A stretch of 64,000 nt of DNA from Mesotaenium endlicherianum (GCA_009602735.1 WELA01010114.1:429490-493489); one strand, 5' to 3'; shown: positions 33,279 to 45,172, numbered from the stretch's first letter. Numbers and translations are program-made. The notes: generated from the letters alone by a model not told the origin.

Positions 33279-34049
33279 CATTAGACACTCTTCTCTTCTT
33301 GCAGTTTCTGGACAGAAAACTAAAACTGCTACTGGTGATAGGTCTCTGCATAATAAATTCTGAAAATTTACCTGGCTGTAGTCCATGAGTAGCCGGTCAT
33401 TTAGAGTCCAAGTTTGCTCAATTTGGAGCACTGGTGAGAGAGATATGATGCTCTAAGTAGAAGGGGGTCAGGCTGCTGGCATTGTTAGGGCAGAATATGC
33501 CTTCTGACATTGTGCCCTCCCCTGAACTTGGAATGCTCTGAAACTCAAGACTATGGTAGAACATCTTACAGCACCCAGTTTGAGACTTAGTTTGCAGAAT
33601 TTGGAGAAGTACAGGAGGACTTATGATTTTCAGAAGTTTCTGCACAGATTTGGAGGAGTGCCTAATCTCTCAGCTCTCAACGACAGTCCAGATATTAGAA
33701 CGCTCTCAAATTTGGTGACCCGGTAGAGTTCTCCGATGCGGTCCATCTGGCACTCAAAGTTTTAGATTTGAAGCAGTTCTGTGGCCGCTATGAATTTTTG
33801 AATTTGCGGCAGATTCTGGGCCAACTTGTACAATTTTCTTTATCATTAAGGAGTAGGCTAGCCAATAAGGTCACACCACCTACGACCTTGCCTAGTCTAC
33901 CTTACATGTGTAGCACCTGACTTGGCGCCTTTGACTAGTCCTCTTCACATGTGTGGCATCTGACTTGAAACTGTTGACTAGTTTGCTCCACATGTGTAAG
34001 ACTTGACTTGACGCGCCGAGACGTCGCTTTTTCTATCGGGGGGGTGATG
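33279..34049 (+). other. C1 3' untranslated stretch and polypurine tract
   Basis: About 770 bp without an ORF, conserved in C2 (44758-45172) and C3 (62643-63236). The polypurine tract (CGGGGGGGTGA) abuts the 3' LTR at 34039-34049. The long conserved non-coding 3' stretch is a family trait of unknown role. Confidence 0.7.
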
Positions 34050-34550
34050 TAGTGATTTGAGTTATTATATATTAGTTTGCATATATTTTGATGTTTTCAA
34101 ATATATTTGGAGTAGTATTGTGTGGATTCAAGTGTGAATAGGTACTCTAGTAACTTGGTTCATGTCCTTTGAACCTTCCAAGGCATTTTCGAAGTTAGAG
34201 GAAAGACCTAGAAGAACTCCATGTGGCAAAAGTCAAATGTGCCATTTTTAGGTCAAAAGGACATGTGTACATTATTCTAGAAAGAGGTGGCAAGTTTTGG
34301 AGTGTGTTGGGTGCCAACACATCAACATACACCTTCCTAGAAACTACTTATTTAGCAAGTATATAAACAAGAGCTAGAACATAGAAAGAGATTCCAGAAT
34401 CACTCTTGTACTTGCCAAAATTCAGAAATATTTTAACTTTCAAGAAGCCATCTCTCTTTCAAGAAGCTACCACTTGTGTTCAAAGATCCTTGTCTTGAAT
34501 AGATAATGTATTATATTTCACTAAGTACTTCATCTATCTGTTTCACTACA
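34050..34550 (+). repeat. C1 3' LTR
   Basis: 501 bp, TG...CA, followed by the right copy of the GGCGA target duplication. Confidence 0.93.
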
Positions 34551-36247
34551 GGCGATGTTATGTGGACGGCCGGAAGGTGTTCTTCAAGTTCGACCACAAG
34601 AGCTTGGAGAAGTTTATGACGCAGCCAACATTGACACCAAGACAGGCAAGGTGGATGGAGTTTTTGCAACAGTTGGACCACAAGATTGAGTACTTACCTG
34701 GGAAGATCAACCCTTCAGACGCTTTATCCAGGAGGTGTGACCTTGCTGCTGTCTCAGTCATCAAGGAGAATATGGACTTCAAGGAGAAGCTTCAGAGAGG
34801 TTATGAGGAAGACCTAGAGTTTGTTGATGGTGGAGCAGCTGAGTTCAACGCGAGTATGCTGAAGAAGGACGGCATATGGTATGATGGTGATTCCAACAGA
34901 GTGGTGGTACCTGACATCAAGGAGCTACGAGACTTACTACTTGCGGAGCATCATGACTGCTTATATGCTGGACACTTTGGACGCGAGAAGACGGCAAGCG
35001 TGCTGAAGCGGGAGTACTATTGGAGAAATATGGACAAGGACATCGAGGAGTGGATCAGGAGTTGTGATGCGTGCCAGAGAAACAAGACACCAAATCAAAA
35101 AAAAGGGAGGTACATTGCAGCCCCTGCCTATTCCGGAGTATTCTTGGGAGCAGATTGCTATGGACTTCATCACGTCGTTACCATTGAGTGGTCAAGGGCA
35201 CGATGCAGTTTGGGTTGTATCTGATAGACTCAATAAGATGGCTCACTTCATCCCCATAAAGGAGACTTGTACTGCAGCAGATGTGGCACGGCTATTCTTT
35301 GATCATATTTTCAGGCTATATGGGTTGCCGAAGGTGATCGTTTCAGATCGGGATCCAAGGTTCACTAGCAACTTTTGGCGGTCATTGTTTACTTTGATGG
35401 GGACCAAGCTGAGTATGAGCAATTCCCATCATCCTCAGACAGACGGGCAGAGTGAGAGGCTCAACAGAACTCTGCAAGAGGTGCTGAGGAGTTTCACTAT
35501 GGAGGACCCTTCAGAGTGGGACAAGAAGCTGCCAGGATTGGAGTTTGCCTACAACAACAGCATGCAGGAATCGACTAAGCAGTCACCATTTGCTATGGTT
35601 TATGGGCCAGAAGTATATCATCCTGGGAACATCTTGTTGGAGAAGGCCAAGGAGACTCAGGTTCCTACTACACAAGCTTTTATGGAGCAGATGGCCAACA
35701 CTTGGGATATGGCGAAGACGTGTATTCGGAAGGCACAAGAAGAGCAGGTCAAGCATGCTAACAAGCACAAGAGGGAAGTGACATTCCATGTGGGCGACAA
35801 AGTACTCTTGTCCACAAAGAACCTACCTTTCACTGGCAAGAGGAAACTACGGGCACGGTTTACAGGTCCCATTGTAGTGCTCAAGCAGGTGAATCCAGTG
35901 GCCTACAAGTTGGAACTTCCTTCACGCTGGCGTATCCATGATGTGTTCCATGTCAGTTGTTTGCGGCCATAAGTTAACCCAAATAAAGGACATCCAGGAC
36001 GACTACCTACACCGCCACCACCGGTCGAGATCGATGATGTGTTGGAGTATGAAGTGGAGGCGATTGTCGGCGATCGACGAGTCAAGGGAGGTCAACGATT
36101 TGTCCAAGAGTATCTGGTCAAGTGGAAGGGCTACCATGCGGACGACAACACTTGGGAGCCAGAGGCCAACTTGACTCATTGTAAGAGTAAGTTGAGACGT
36201 TATCTGCAGAATGCGTCGAGGACGTCGCATCTTGAGGAGGGGGATGA
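34551..36247 (+). pseudogene. Family A pol, copy A2, second part (broken)
   Basis: After the GGCGA duplication, pol resumes in RNase H (CYVDGRKVF), then the integrase zinc finger ([17 protein letters not shown]), the core ([24 protein letters not shown]) and a chromodomain ([18 protein letters not shown]) that runs into the LTR. It is broken in a few places. Confidence 0.87.
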
Positions 36248-36994
36248 TGTAAGGTCATAGGTTTATAAGGTGCATATTTGAGTTTCATAAAAGTATGTTT
36301 TGATTGTATATTAATGTAGAGTGCATTTCTGTGGTCATTTTGACATAAAGTTCATCAAATTTGGTCAAGTATTGAGAGAGTTACGGATTTTTGAAGTTTG
36401 ATTACTTTTGAGGTCGATTGACAACTGTCCTTAATTCGCGGTGAGCGCGACCGTCGGATTGACCGACAGCGTCGAGCGATCTGGCCCGCTGTGTGAATTC
36501 AAACCTTCACGTAAGTTCGGCTGACGCGGAGTGCCGACTAGGTCAATTAACCTAGAAGTTTCGGTTTAGCCTAGCGCGTCTAAGATAGAATATTCTAGTA
36601 ATGTCGATGCATGTATGTGGACGTCAATTCGGCCCGACACGTCAGATTAGACTGATATGGCTTACTCACGAATATTCTGGAAGGGATGATTTGACGAACA
36701 CTTAGGAAAATCCGTAGCGTAGCTTCCTCCTAGAGAGGAGCATTCAGGCAGAAAATAATAAATAGGCATAACTTCTTTGTTTCTTATCAGTTTTCACTTT
36801 TGTAAATTTCTACGGGTTTGTAATGACAAGACCTTTCATCCTTGTTCTTTTGTGAGCAGATTCTTGCTACTCAAAATATTGAGTATTTTTCCTATACCTT
36901 GTTAGTGAAATGCCGCTGCACTCTCTAGTATGATTGCAACTAGTTCCTTGCCTCGTGAGTTACTACGCTTCCACTAGGGCACTCTGCCCCTTTC
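36248..36994 (+). repeat. Family A LTR (right LTR of A2)
   Basis: 747 bp. It is followed by TCCAC (36995-36999) in copia sequence, the reverse complement of GTGGA at 8948-8952. It shares the CATTAATATAC variant (reverse complement here) with the LTR at 8204-8947. Confidence 0.9.
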
Positions 36995-38871
36995 ATCCAC
37001 TGCTCTGCTGCATTTGTCTTCATGGCTGCCTTATATGTCTTTGGCTCAGAGTCATCAACCATATAGGCATCCTCACACTCCATCTCATCTTCTGTCAGCT
37101 CCTTCACGAGTTCCACATACTCGTCCACTCCAAACTTCACAGGCTTCACACTCTGTCTGGTGGAGCTTCTCCTTGTTGCATGACCCTCTCCACTGGTTGA
37201 GGCCTCTGCACCAGATGCTGACCTGGAGCTTCTCCCAACCTCCTCTGCTACAGCAGGCTCCTTGCCTGCTCTTCTCCTTGGTCTCTTTGTGGTTGCACTT
37301 GAAGGTCTCTCTCCGACGAACTCCACTTCACTGTCAGAATCAGAGGCAGCTCCCTCTTGCTCAACACCCCTCTCCACTTCTGCCTATCCTCCTGTAGCTG
37401 GCAGCTACTCCTCAGGCTGTACCTGAGCTCCCTCTAGAGATGCAGCCAATCCAGGCAGCACTCCCTTTGGCAATGCAGCCAGTCCAGGCTGCACTGCTAC
37501 CTCCTCTTCCGAATCTTCTGGAACATACCCCTCATACTGGTTGGAGTTCACAGGATCCATCACCCTATCGTTGACGATAACATCTCGGCTCACAACCACT
37601 TCACCAGTCCTGGCATTTAGGACCCGATATCCCTTGCTCTCATCTGCATACCCCACAGACACACATCTCTCCGACTTTGGCTGCAACTTGTTCCTCTTCT
37701 CAATGGGAATATGAGACCACACCGCAGAACCAAACACTTTGAATTCCTGCACAAACAATTTCTTCCCACTCCAAACTTCCCCTGGGATCTTCCTCCAAGA
37801 GATAAGGATAGCAACCTAGCACTGACATATGCTGCCGTCTTCCCGCTTCAGGCCACGAACTCACGTGCAAATCTGCAGCATACAGTATAGCCCTTGCTGA
37901 CTCAATCAACGTCCTGTTCTTCCTTTCTGCCACCCCATTCTGCTCGGAAGAGTAGGCCACCGTGTGTTGATGCCTAATCCCCTCCTCCTTCAGGTACTTT
38001 GAGAAGTACCCATTCACATACTCTTCTCCATCGTCTGTCCTCAAGGTCTTGATCTTCCTCCCACTCTAATTTTCCACCACTGCCTTGTACTCCAAGAACT
38101 TCTCATATGCCTGGTCCTTGTGCTTCATAAAGTACACCTCAGTCTTCCGAGAATAGTCATCAGTGAAGATGATGTACATCTTATTCCCTGTTCTCCTGGC
38201 TGCTGTGCTAGCAGGCCCCCACACGTTCGAATGGACCAACTCCAAGGACTCTGTGGCCCTCTTCACCTCTCCTCCTCTTGGAAATGCTGCTCTCGACTGT
38301 TATCCCATCTGGCGCCCTCTGCAGAACTCCAAGCGCTGCCCACTGAAACTTGGTAGTCTTCCCTGCTTATCCTTTGACATCTTCTTCAACTTCTGCTCAT
38401 TGATATGTCCCAATCTCTGATGCCACAGGTTGATGTCTTCACTCTTCTTCTCTTCAACCTGGGCCACTCCTGCTGAGAACCGCTTTGGCCTCCAGGGCCT
38501 GCAGTCCACGCACCACCTCAGCTTCACACTTCAGTTCAAACAAACTTCCCTTGACTGCTGCCTTATGTGCTTTCAGGACAACTTCTCCCTTCTTAGTAAC
38601 AACTGAGCAAGCAGAACCTTCAAACACCACCTTGTTCCCCAATGTAGTAGTCTTGGGTACAGAAAACAGGTTCTTCACTAAGCCTAGATTGTGCAAAACT
38701 ATCTTGCATTATGAATTTCCACCGCTTCCTTCCAATCTTTGAATGCACGACTACCTTTCCTGTGCTAATCCCTTGCAGCAAATTTACATCTCCCACTCTA
38801 ATAGGAATAGGCTCACACAATTTGTAGTCATACAAGAGATCTCTCAGTGACGTGCAGTGCCTGGAGGCTCC
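36995..38871 (-). pseudogene. Copia pol, integrase part to start of RT (fossil)
   Basis: Reading minus: the GAG-pre-integrase block with LWHQRLGHINEQKL and a zinc-finger region, then the integrase core with LVHSNVWGP, YIIFTDDYSRKT, GTDDGEEYVN-like residues and HHTVAYSSEQNGVAERKN-like residues. An acidic linker (DEYVELVKELTEDEMECED) leads to the RT boundary. The order protease-INT-RT is the copia order. It is a fossil. Confidence 0.85.
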
Positions 38872-39848
38872 TTAGTCTACATACCACATGTTCCTATCCT
38901 TCTCTTCAGCACATGTGTATGCTTCATCAACAGTGACAGCATGTGCATTCTCCTTATGGGCACAAGAGGATGTACCTTCACTCTTCCTCTGTGGGCAATT
39001 CCTGGCAATGTGGCCCTTCTCATCACATCTGTAACAGACAAAGTCCGTGCAACTCGATGCCAAATGCCCAGGCTTTCCACGGTGATTGCACACCCTCACT
39101 CCTCCCCTTGCCTTTTCCTCCTTGATGGCCACCTCTGCTAGATGACCCTCCTCCTCCTTGACTTGTGCTGGCCAAATTCATCTCCTCCATTTGCAGAGCC
39201 AGATCCGCTGCTGCTGCTTTCTTCACTCTAACCATCTCCATCTCCTTTTCACTGCTCAGCAATCTGGTCTCCACCACTCTCAGTGTCATGACATTCACAT
39301 CCATGTTCAGCTGCACCTCCTTCGTCATATTGAACTCAGGTTTCAGTCCCATCAGCAGTTGGATCACTTGGTCTGCCTCTGCTACCTCAGCTTCAATAGC
39401 TTGCATTTCTTGACTTAACTTCAGCATGTGGGAGAAGTACTCCTGTATGCCTTCTCCATCTTCCATTACAAATTGGTTGAACCGCCTCTTGTAGATCTGC
39501 TTGCTGGCTGTGTTGATTGAATGATGAAATGTCTTCAATGCATCCCATACTTCTCTACTGGTTGTCAGCCTGCACACTCTCAGCAAAGGCTCCGTCCCCA
39601 AGTTCTTGATCAGGAGGGAGAAGGCATGTGCCTCCTTTCTCTTCCACTTCGCACGCTCCTTCTCTCTGGTCGTCACATCTGCTGCTGATGCTCCTGCTGC
39701 CAACTCTACTGGCAACGTATTTGTCCCGAGGACAATGTTCTTCAACTCGTACCGTGCTAACTGCGCCATACACTTCATTGACCACACAAAGTACTCTGTA
39801 CTCTTCCCATCAAAGTGCGGCATCCTCGAATCGCCTGCTCTGATACCA
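38872..39848 (-). pseudogene. Copia gag
   Basis: It contains the copia gag core (MPHFDGKSTEYFVWSMKCMA, LLIKNLGTEPLLRV, YKRRFNQFVMEDGEGIQEYF, LLMGLKPEFN) and one clear CCHC knuckle, CYRCDEKGHIARNC, near 39030. The open frame formally extends upstream through the PBS into the LTR. The likeliest start is the Met of MPHFDG, about 25 bases inside the PBS. It is broken near its 3' part. Confidence 0.82.
39837..39848 (-). other. Copia primer-binding site (tRNA-iMet)
   Basis: Minus strand TGGTATCAGAGC, directly after the 5' LTR, 12 of 12 matches to the classical plant initiator-Met PBS. Confidence 0.93.
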
Positions 39849-40380
39849 TGTTGTAAATCTTTTTCATCCATCTCTTTCTTCTTAACGCACTTTCTCTCAG
39901 CTGGTCACACGGGCAGCTTCTTCTCTCTTCAAGTCACACAGACTTACCTGGTCACACAGACAACTTCCTTTCGTCACACAGACAAGGCCACACAGACTTA
40001 GCTGGTCACACAGACAACTTCCTTTCGTCACACAAACAAGGCCACACATACCTATAGCAGATCAAGCACTTAGCACAAATCTTGCACACACACTTTCCTC
40101 GGAGACTCTTCTTCTTTCTTACACTCAAGAGTTCACCGTACATCTTCTTTTACAGCGCCTATATTCACTTGGCGGTTGCTCACCTGCCTCACACTCATCG
40201 ACACTTCAAACCTAATGTCCTACTACCCTACACTTCTACACAATCAACACAACGTCAACACATCGATGGTCCACCCACTTTGACGATAACACAAGTCTAC
40301 TCTATGCATTGACACACACACACCTGCGAGCCCACCAGACCGACACAAGCAAATAGAGTCAAAAGTGCCTATTTACAACA
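39849..40380 (-). repeat. Copia 5' LTR
   Basis: 532 bp, TGTTGTAAA...TTTACAACA (a perfect 9-bp terminal inverted repeat). The inner part carries several near-repeats of a CACACAGAC-type string. It is flanked outside by CAAGG in a family D LTR. Confidence 0.9.
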
Positions 40381-40923
40381 CAAGGTTAGAAGACAGTTCG
40401 CATCAATGGCTTCTCGTCTTGGATTCAGATATCTCTCAGTAAGCTACATAAGAGAGTTGGCCTCGTTTCCAAATGCCGAACTCGAGACCAATACCTAGCA
40501 TATGTACATGGAATGAGTTTATTGTCCAACGGAAAGTGCGATGCCACCGCCTACCCGGGAGTTAACCACGTTGGTAGGACCTCGGCTAGCCAAATCCACA
40601 GCCATCTCCCATCATCCTGAATTGCCATCCACCTTAAGGGTGTCATCTGGCCACTCATCTAGCATACCACACTTAGATGCATAACTAGGCAATTTCGCTA
40701 CTACCGTGTACGGCAGCCAGCTGACTGTCAAAGAATGTGTCAGCTAGCTGACCTAAGTCAACAGATTGACCTAATTGACCTCAGCCTGCTGCTCCCGGCT
40801 AAGTCATTAAACTAAGTATTAAAGTCCATCAGGCTATTATTAACTAGAGTTCAGCAGGCTGGACTTATTTAATTATTATGATTAAATGAATATTATATGT
40901 ACTCAATATACTGATTCATTACA
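40381..40923 (-). repeat. Family D LTR, larger part (copia-split)
   Basis: It matches the D LTR at 53564-54277 reversed, from the CAAGGTTA block to TGATTCATTACA. It was split by the copia. The remaining part of the same LTR is at 17108-17301 in the opposite orientation. Confidence 0.85.
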
Positions 40924-41084
40924 ATCCCTCTAACTTAAATTGTTATGGACTCGACAACACTGGTAATTATTTGATTGCAACAAAGTAACTGACATGCAAC
41001 ACAAAAGCAGACCGACTCCAAACAAAGATTACAGCAAACTAAGTACCAGGAGCTCTATCCTCGGGGGAGCGGGATCTGGAGTTG

Positions 41085-42272
41085 TGTAATGAATCAATTT
41101 ATTATTTTTAAAATTAATTGCATGTATAAATACAACACTAAATAAGTATTATGTCAATATACTCACATGTGCGACTTCATCTAAATGAATGTATGTCGAC
41201 ATAATGCGAGTTTACTTACTTTGTCAAAAAGGTCAGCAGGATGACTATAGTTCGTTGGGATGTATATATCAGTTATATAGAGCATATAATACCAGTAGGG
41301 TGACATATAGTAAGCTCGCTTGGTATTAGTCAGTATACTTAGCTTCAATACCCTGATGATAGATATATTCATTTACAACATTATTATAGATTGGCACATG
41401 TGACCGTAGTATACTGAAAGTCGGGAGGTCGATGGAGACTCGGTAAACCGATGTCCTACCAGTGTGCTTAACTCCTGGGTAGGCGGAGCCGTTGTCAGTC
41501 AATTGAATTATTAGGACTTCAGTCAACCGACCAATTAATATGGTCGTTATACCTAGATCCGTGGGTCTCCATTTAACGGGTTTCCCACGAAACGGCGCAC
41601 CTTGCGCCGTGGTCAACTAGGTGGTCACTAGGTACATAGCAGGCTGGGATCTCGTGATCCCTGAACAGTAGGCTTTACAGTCGGATTTCTACTTGCAAGT
41701 CATGTGTGCACTTTTGGGTTCGTTCTAATGACTAGCCTTCATGGGAATTGACATGGCTGCTTTGTCTGCGCTCCAAATGGAGCAAACTAGGACTTTGCGG
41801 AAAGGTCTCGTCAAGATGCATCCGTTTCCGTTAAGTTTGCTCAATTTAAGGTAGTATCAATAGAGTTATGCCCTCTGACATTTTGGGGTCACACAGCGGA
41901 CATATCCTATGGTTTTGCACCTAAGTCTGTGGGATGTGTTTTAGCTACTTTATGGTCATCTGAATGAGAGCACCTTTGCTTTTCAGTCCCCTGATGTTGT
42001 GTATGTGCTCATACATGCTTGTATGCCTGGTAGGCAAGAGGCCATGAGTTTCTATAGGAGAAGCTCTAGTCCTCAAGCTCGCCTCTGTCTTGTGTCTTGA
42101 ATTAGTGTGCAACTATGGCACACTACGATGAGTGAGTCAAGGGTTATAGATGAGTAAACGGAATTCATTATAAGGGCGAAGATCGCTCCCTGATTTCACA
42201 CGCTTCCACCTATCTCTGATCTTGTATAACTAAATGAAATATATCAATCTTGAATAAGCAAGATTCATTACA
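41085..42272 (+). repeat. Probable solo LTR related to family D
   Basis: About 1188 bp, bounded by a perfect 11-bp inverted repeat (TGTAATGAATC...GATTCATTACA). An inner block (GTGCTTAACTCCTGGGTAGGCGG) resembles the D LTR block TGGTTAACTCCCGGGTAGGCGG. It splits D1 sequence that is contiguous in D2. The flanks AGTTG and ACCTG agree at only three of five bases, so the target duplication is uncertain. It could instead be a non-autonomous inverted-repeat element. Confidence 0.6.
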
Positions 42273-42405
42273 ACCTGGACCTCCTTCTCTTATCTGCTGG
42301 TCTTCTGAAACCCGGGAGCTCAGACCAAGGTGAACCGAGAGGGGAACGTAGCAACTGGGCAGCCCCCTCTTGCACAGTCTGCAAGTTGATGGAGACAGCC
42401 CTCTC

Positions 42406-43890
42406 CTATGCGTCTCTCAAACTGACAGAGACATACACTGGCATGCCAGAAGGGTGCTGCATGACATGGGCCAAGGGGACATGGCCTCTATGAGAGGGGG
42501 ACGCTGGCTGCCCTCTGGCTGCCTCCTTGGCAGCCCTTCTTGGCAGCTCTCTTGTCTGTCTTGTTTGCCTGGGTCTCACCTCCTGGGGTCGAACTCCTCC
42601 TGCTAAAACTTCCCAGCTACTGGAGCTCTGGATTCCCTGGTGGGCTGGTATCCCCAAGCTGCTACACGGCTGCCTGCGCCAAGGACCGCCCACTCCTCTG
42701 AAGAGTGGGGGATGTAGCAGAGGTCTGTACCTCAGCGGGGCTAGACTCCTCTCCTGCGTCTTCCTCCTCTTCATCCTCCTGTTTTTCTCAGACTTCTAGA
42801 GTTTCTCTCGTCATCTCCTCCAGCCGTTCCCGAGAAAAAGAGTACCCCACTGACCTCCCCCTTTTGGGTGCTGGTGGGGATTGTTGGGTCCTCACCGCAT
42901 ATAGATCTTTCTCCCCCTGCTTACTTGCTCATTTGGCATAAGCATGCTTCCCCTTAGAGAAAGAATCTCTAGCCCTGGTCCTATCTTCCTGTGTCTCCTC
43001 GCTCATGCAATCCCTGACTCCATCCAGTCTTGGGTCCCATGCTGCGATGTGAGGTGGCAGCACTATCTTCCCCTCAAGTCTGCCAGGAAATTGTCTTTCT
43101 CAGCTCTGTCATTTAGCTGGTCCCTCATGTTGATGGTCATCTAGCGCCAGTCAATAGGGTGCAGGAAGAAAGCAGGGTTTGTCCTCTTCAGAGTGCAAGG
43201 GTACCAGTGTCCCGAAAAGTCTAGCTGGCTGGTCTTCCTTGCTAAGAACTCCCAACTTCTTCTCTCCACCTCATTGTACATAGTCTTGAAGTGGTTGTAG
43301 GAAGTGGCATCCTTGAAGCTGTTTGACTCCATAAGGATCAAACTGATGACCCTGTCTATGCCCCAGATTCCAGGTATTGGCACAGCTTCAGATTCGTTTA
43401 CCTGGGCCAGTGCCTTGGCCTCCCGGACCGTATATCCTACCATCTTGGCATAGTCATGGTACAGTAGGAGCCCTGTGCTGGCCTCTATGTACTTGTCAAA
43501 GTTTGGGGATGTCTCCCCCTCCCGCTGCAATGTGTCCCTTGACTCACTTCGGCTTCTCTGGGCATACTTGAGGCTTCCTCCAAAAGATCAAAGCCCTTGC
43601 CCATCACTGTGTAACGATAGCTTTTAATCCTCCTCTCTTCTTCCTCAGCTTGCTGCTTCCGCCTCTCCTCAGCTTGCCTGTCTTCTTTTGCCTTCTTGGC
43701 TTCCTCAACAGCTTTTTTGTCCTGCTCTTCTTGCCTCAGCCTCGCTTGTTCTTCCTCATTCTTCTTCTTCCGAGTCTCACGCTGCAGTTGAAGTTGCTCT
43801 GATTCCTAAGAAGATATGGAGGACGATTCGATGTCGCCGTGGAATTCCTTGTACTCCGCCTATGCCTCGTTCGTTCTTCTTTTCCTCTTG
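42406..43890 (-). pseudogene. Extra ORF of family D, second copy (fossil)
   Basis: It is homologous to 21064-22665: LLYHDYAKMVGYTVREAKAL, NEVERRSWEFLARKT and HPIDWR match the first copy at the same spacing, and a Lys/Glu/Arg-rich coiled-coil part lies upstream (43600-43850). It is broken in several places. Conservation of blocks between two aged copies suggests that it once coded for a protein. The function is unknown. Confidence 0.6.
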
Positions 43891-44299
43891 AGTTCAAAAG
43901 TCTGGGTCATCGTGCTCAAACATAACACAAATGGAGTTAGTGAAGTTGTAATTTCTTGCACAATCATTGGGCACTTTGACAAGTTAGAACATAGTAGTGA
44001 GAGTTATCGGGTATGCAGTACCTGGTGTGAGTAAATGGAACGTGGGAGTGTGCGTGAGAGAGGAGTGATTGTGAGCACAGTTGAGTGTGAGCAGAGTTGA
44101 GTGTGAAGAATGGTTATGTAAAACAATCGGCTGGTTCCCGGGGTGTGTTCCCACTCCCTCCAACTTAATGAATAAGGTGGGCTGTCTGTCGCAACTGTTA
44201 CTTACTGTCACTTACTGTCACTTTCTGTCACTAATTGTCACTTTCGGGCACATTTCCCCTCCAACTTAAGTGGAGACAGGACCTCCAATCACCTTCCCA

Positions 44300-44757
44300 T
44301 GTCAACTGAAATGACAGTTAAGGAGGGCTCCCAGCCTTCCAAAGGTAGAAGTGTTTGAACGCCCCTTTGGCATTGGTCATATGGTCCTTAAATTCCCAAG
44401 TGTCCCCAGAGGCATCGTAACCCTTCCCTCGGACCAGATATTTCATGACATGTTTAGATGATCGACGGACAGAGCAAGCTTCTAAACTCTCATCCACTTC
44501 ATACTCCTCAGGGTCACCATCCCGGAGAGCGGGGACCGATCCCGGTTGGACAGGTTACCAACCTGTGAACAGTGTGTCACCCTTGATGTATGGTTCTAGG
44601 AAAGAGACATTAAATATTGGGTGACCCTTGTATTCTGCTGACATGTTCAGTTTGTAAGCATACTGACCGACACGGTGCACCACCAAATATGGATCGACCC
44701 AAACGGGACCAAGCTTTTCCTTGACCACACTAAGCAGGTACAGGTGTTGAGAATGCA
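44300..44757 (-). pseudogene. Family D integrase tail and chromodomain, second copy (fossil)
   Basis: It aligns base by base with 23000-23430, covering the chromodomain and GPY/F-like region. It ends where C2 begins. Confidence 0.75.
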
Positions 44758-45172
44758 GTTTGGAGTGTCGTTGAGAGCTAAGAGAGTAGGCACTCCTCCA
44801 AATCTATGCAGAAACTTCTGAAAATCATAAGTCCTTTTATACTTCTTAAAATTTTGCAAAATCAGTCTCTAAGTAGGCGCAGTAAGGGTTTTTACCATAG
44901 TCATGATTTTCAGAGCATTTCAACTTCAGGAGAGGGCACAATGTCAGAAGGCATATTCTGCCCTAATAATGCCAGCAGCCTGACCCCCTTCTACTCAGAG
45001 AATCATATCTCTCTTGCCAATGCTTCAAAGTAAGCAAACTTGAGATTTAAATGACCGACAACTCATGGACTACAGCCAAATAAAATTTCAGAATTTAATA
45101 TGTAGAGACCTGTCAACGGTAGCAGTTTTAGGTTGCTGTCCAGAAACTGCGAGAAGAGAAGAGTGTCTAATG

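Larger units (their letters stand above)
27893..34550 (+). mobile_element. Ty3/gypsy chromovirus, family C, copy C1 (looks whole)
   Basis: LTRs of 481 and 501 bp are flanked by a perfect GGCGA duplication (27888-27892 and 34551-34555). A PBS, open gag, open pol, a 770-bp 3' untranslated stretch and a polypurine tract are all present. By eye the LTRs differ by about 15 substitutions and two gaps (about 3 percent), so it is older than A3. It is inserted in the RNase H region of A2 pol. Confidence 0.95.
24657..36994 (+). mobile_element. Ty3/gypsy chromovirus, family A, copy A2 (fossil, recombinant flanks, with nested C1)
   Basis: LTR 24657-25405, PBS 25408-25419, gag, and pol interrupted by C1 (27893-34550, GGCGA duplication), then the rest of pol and LTR 36248-36994. 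It is broken with about six breaks. Outer flanks GAAAT and TCCAC do not match each other but are the reverse complements of the A1 flanks. Confidence 0.9.
36995..40380 (-). mobile_element. Ty1/copia element, 5' half (inverted relative to the 3' half)
   Basis: On the minus strand: 5' LTR (40380-39849), PBS, gag, protease and integrase, and the start of the RT region, ending at the A2 LTR. It is the other half of the copia at 8948-17107: the last codons KAAMKTNAAEQ-W continue there as RKASIEDMESL. It is broken, with several breaks. Confidence 0.9.
40381..44757 (-). mobile_element. Gypsy family D, copy D1, 3' part (fossil)
   Basis: On the minus strand: integrase tail and chromodomain (44757-44300), spacer, extra ORF (43890-42406), an inserted LTR-like repeat (41085-42272), polypurine tract (CCCTCTAACTTAA, near 40926), and the larger part of an LTR (40381-40923), whose remainder is at 17108-17301. 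It joins C2 at 44757/44758. It is strongly degraded, with more than ten breaks. Confidence 0.78.
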
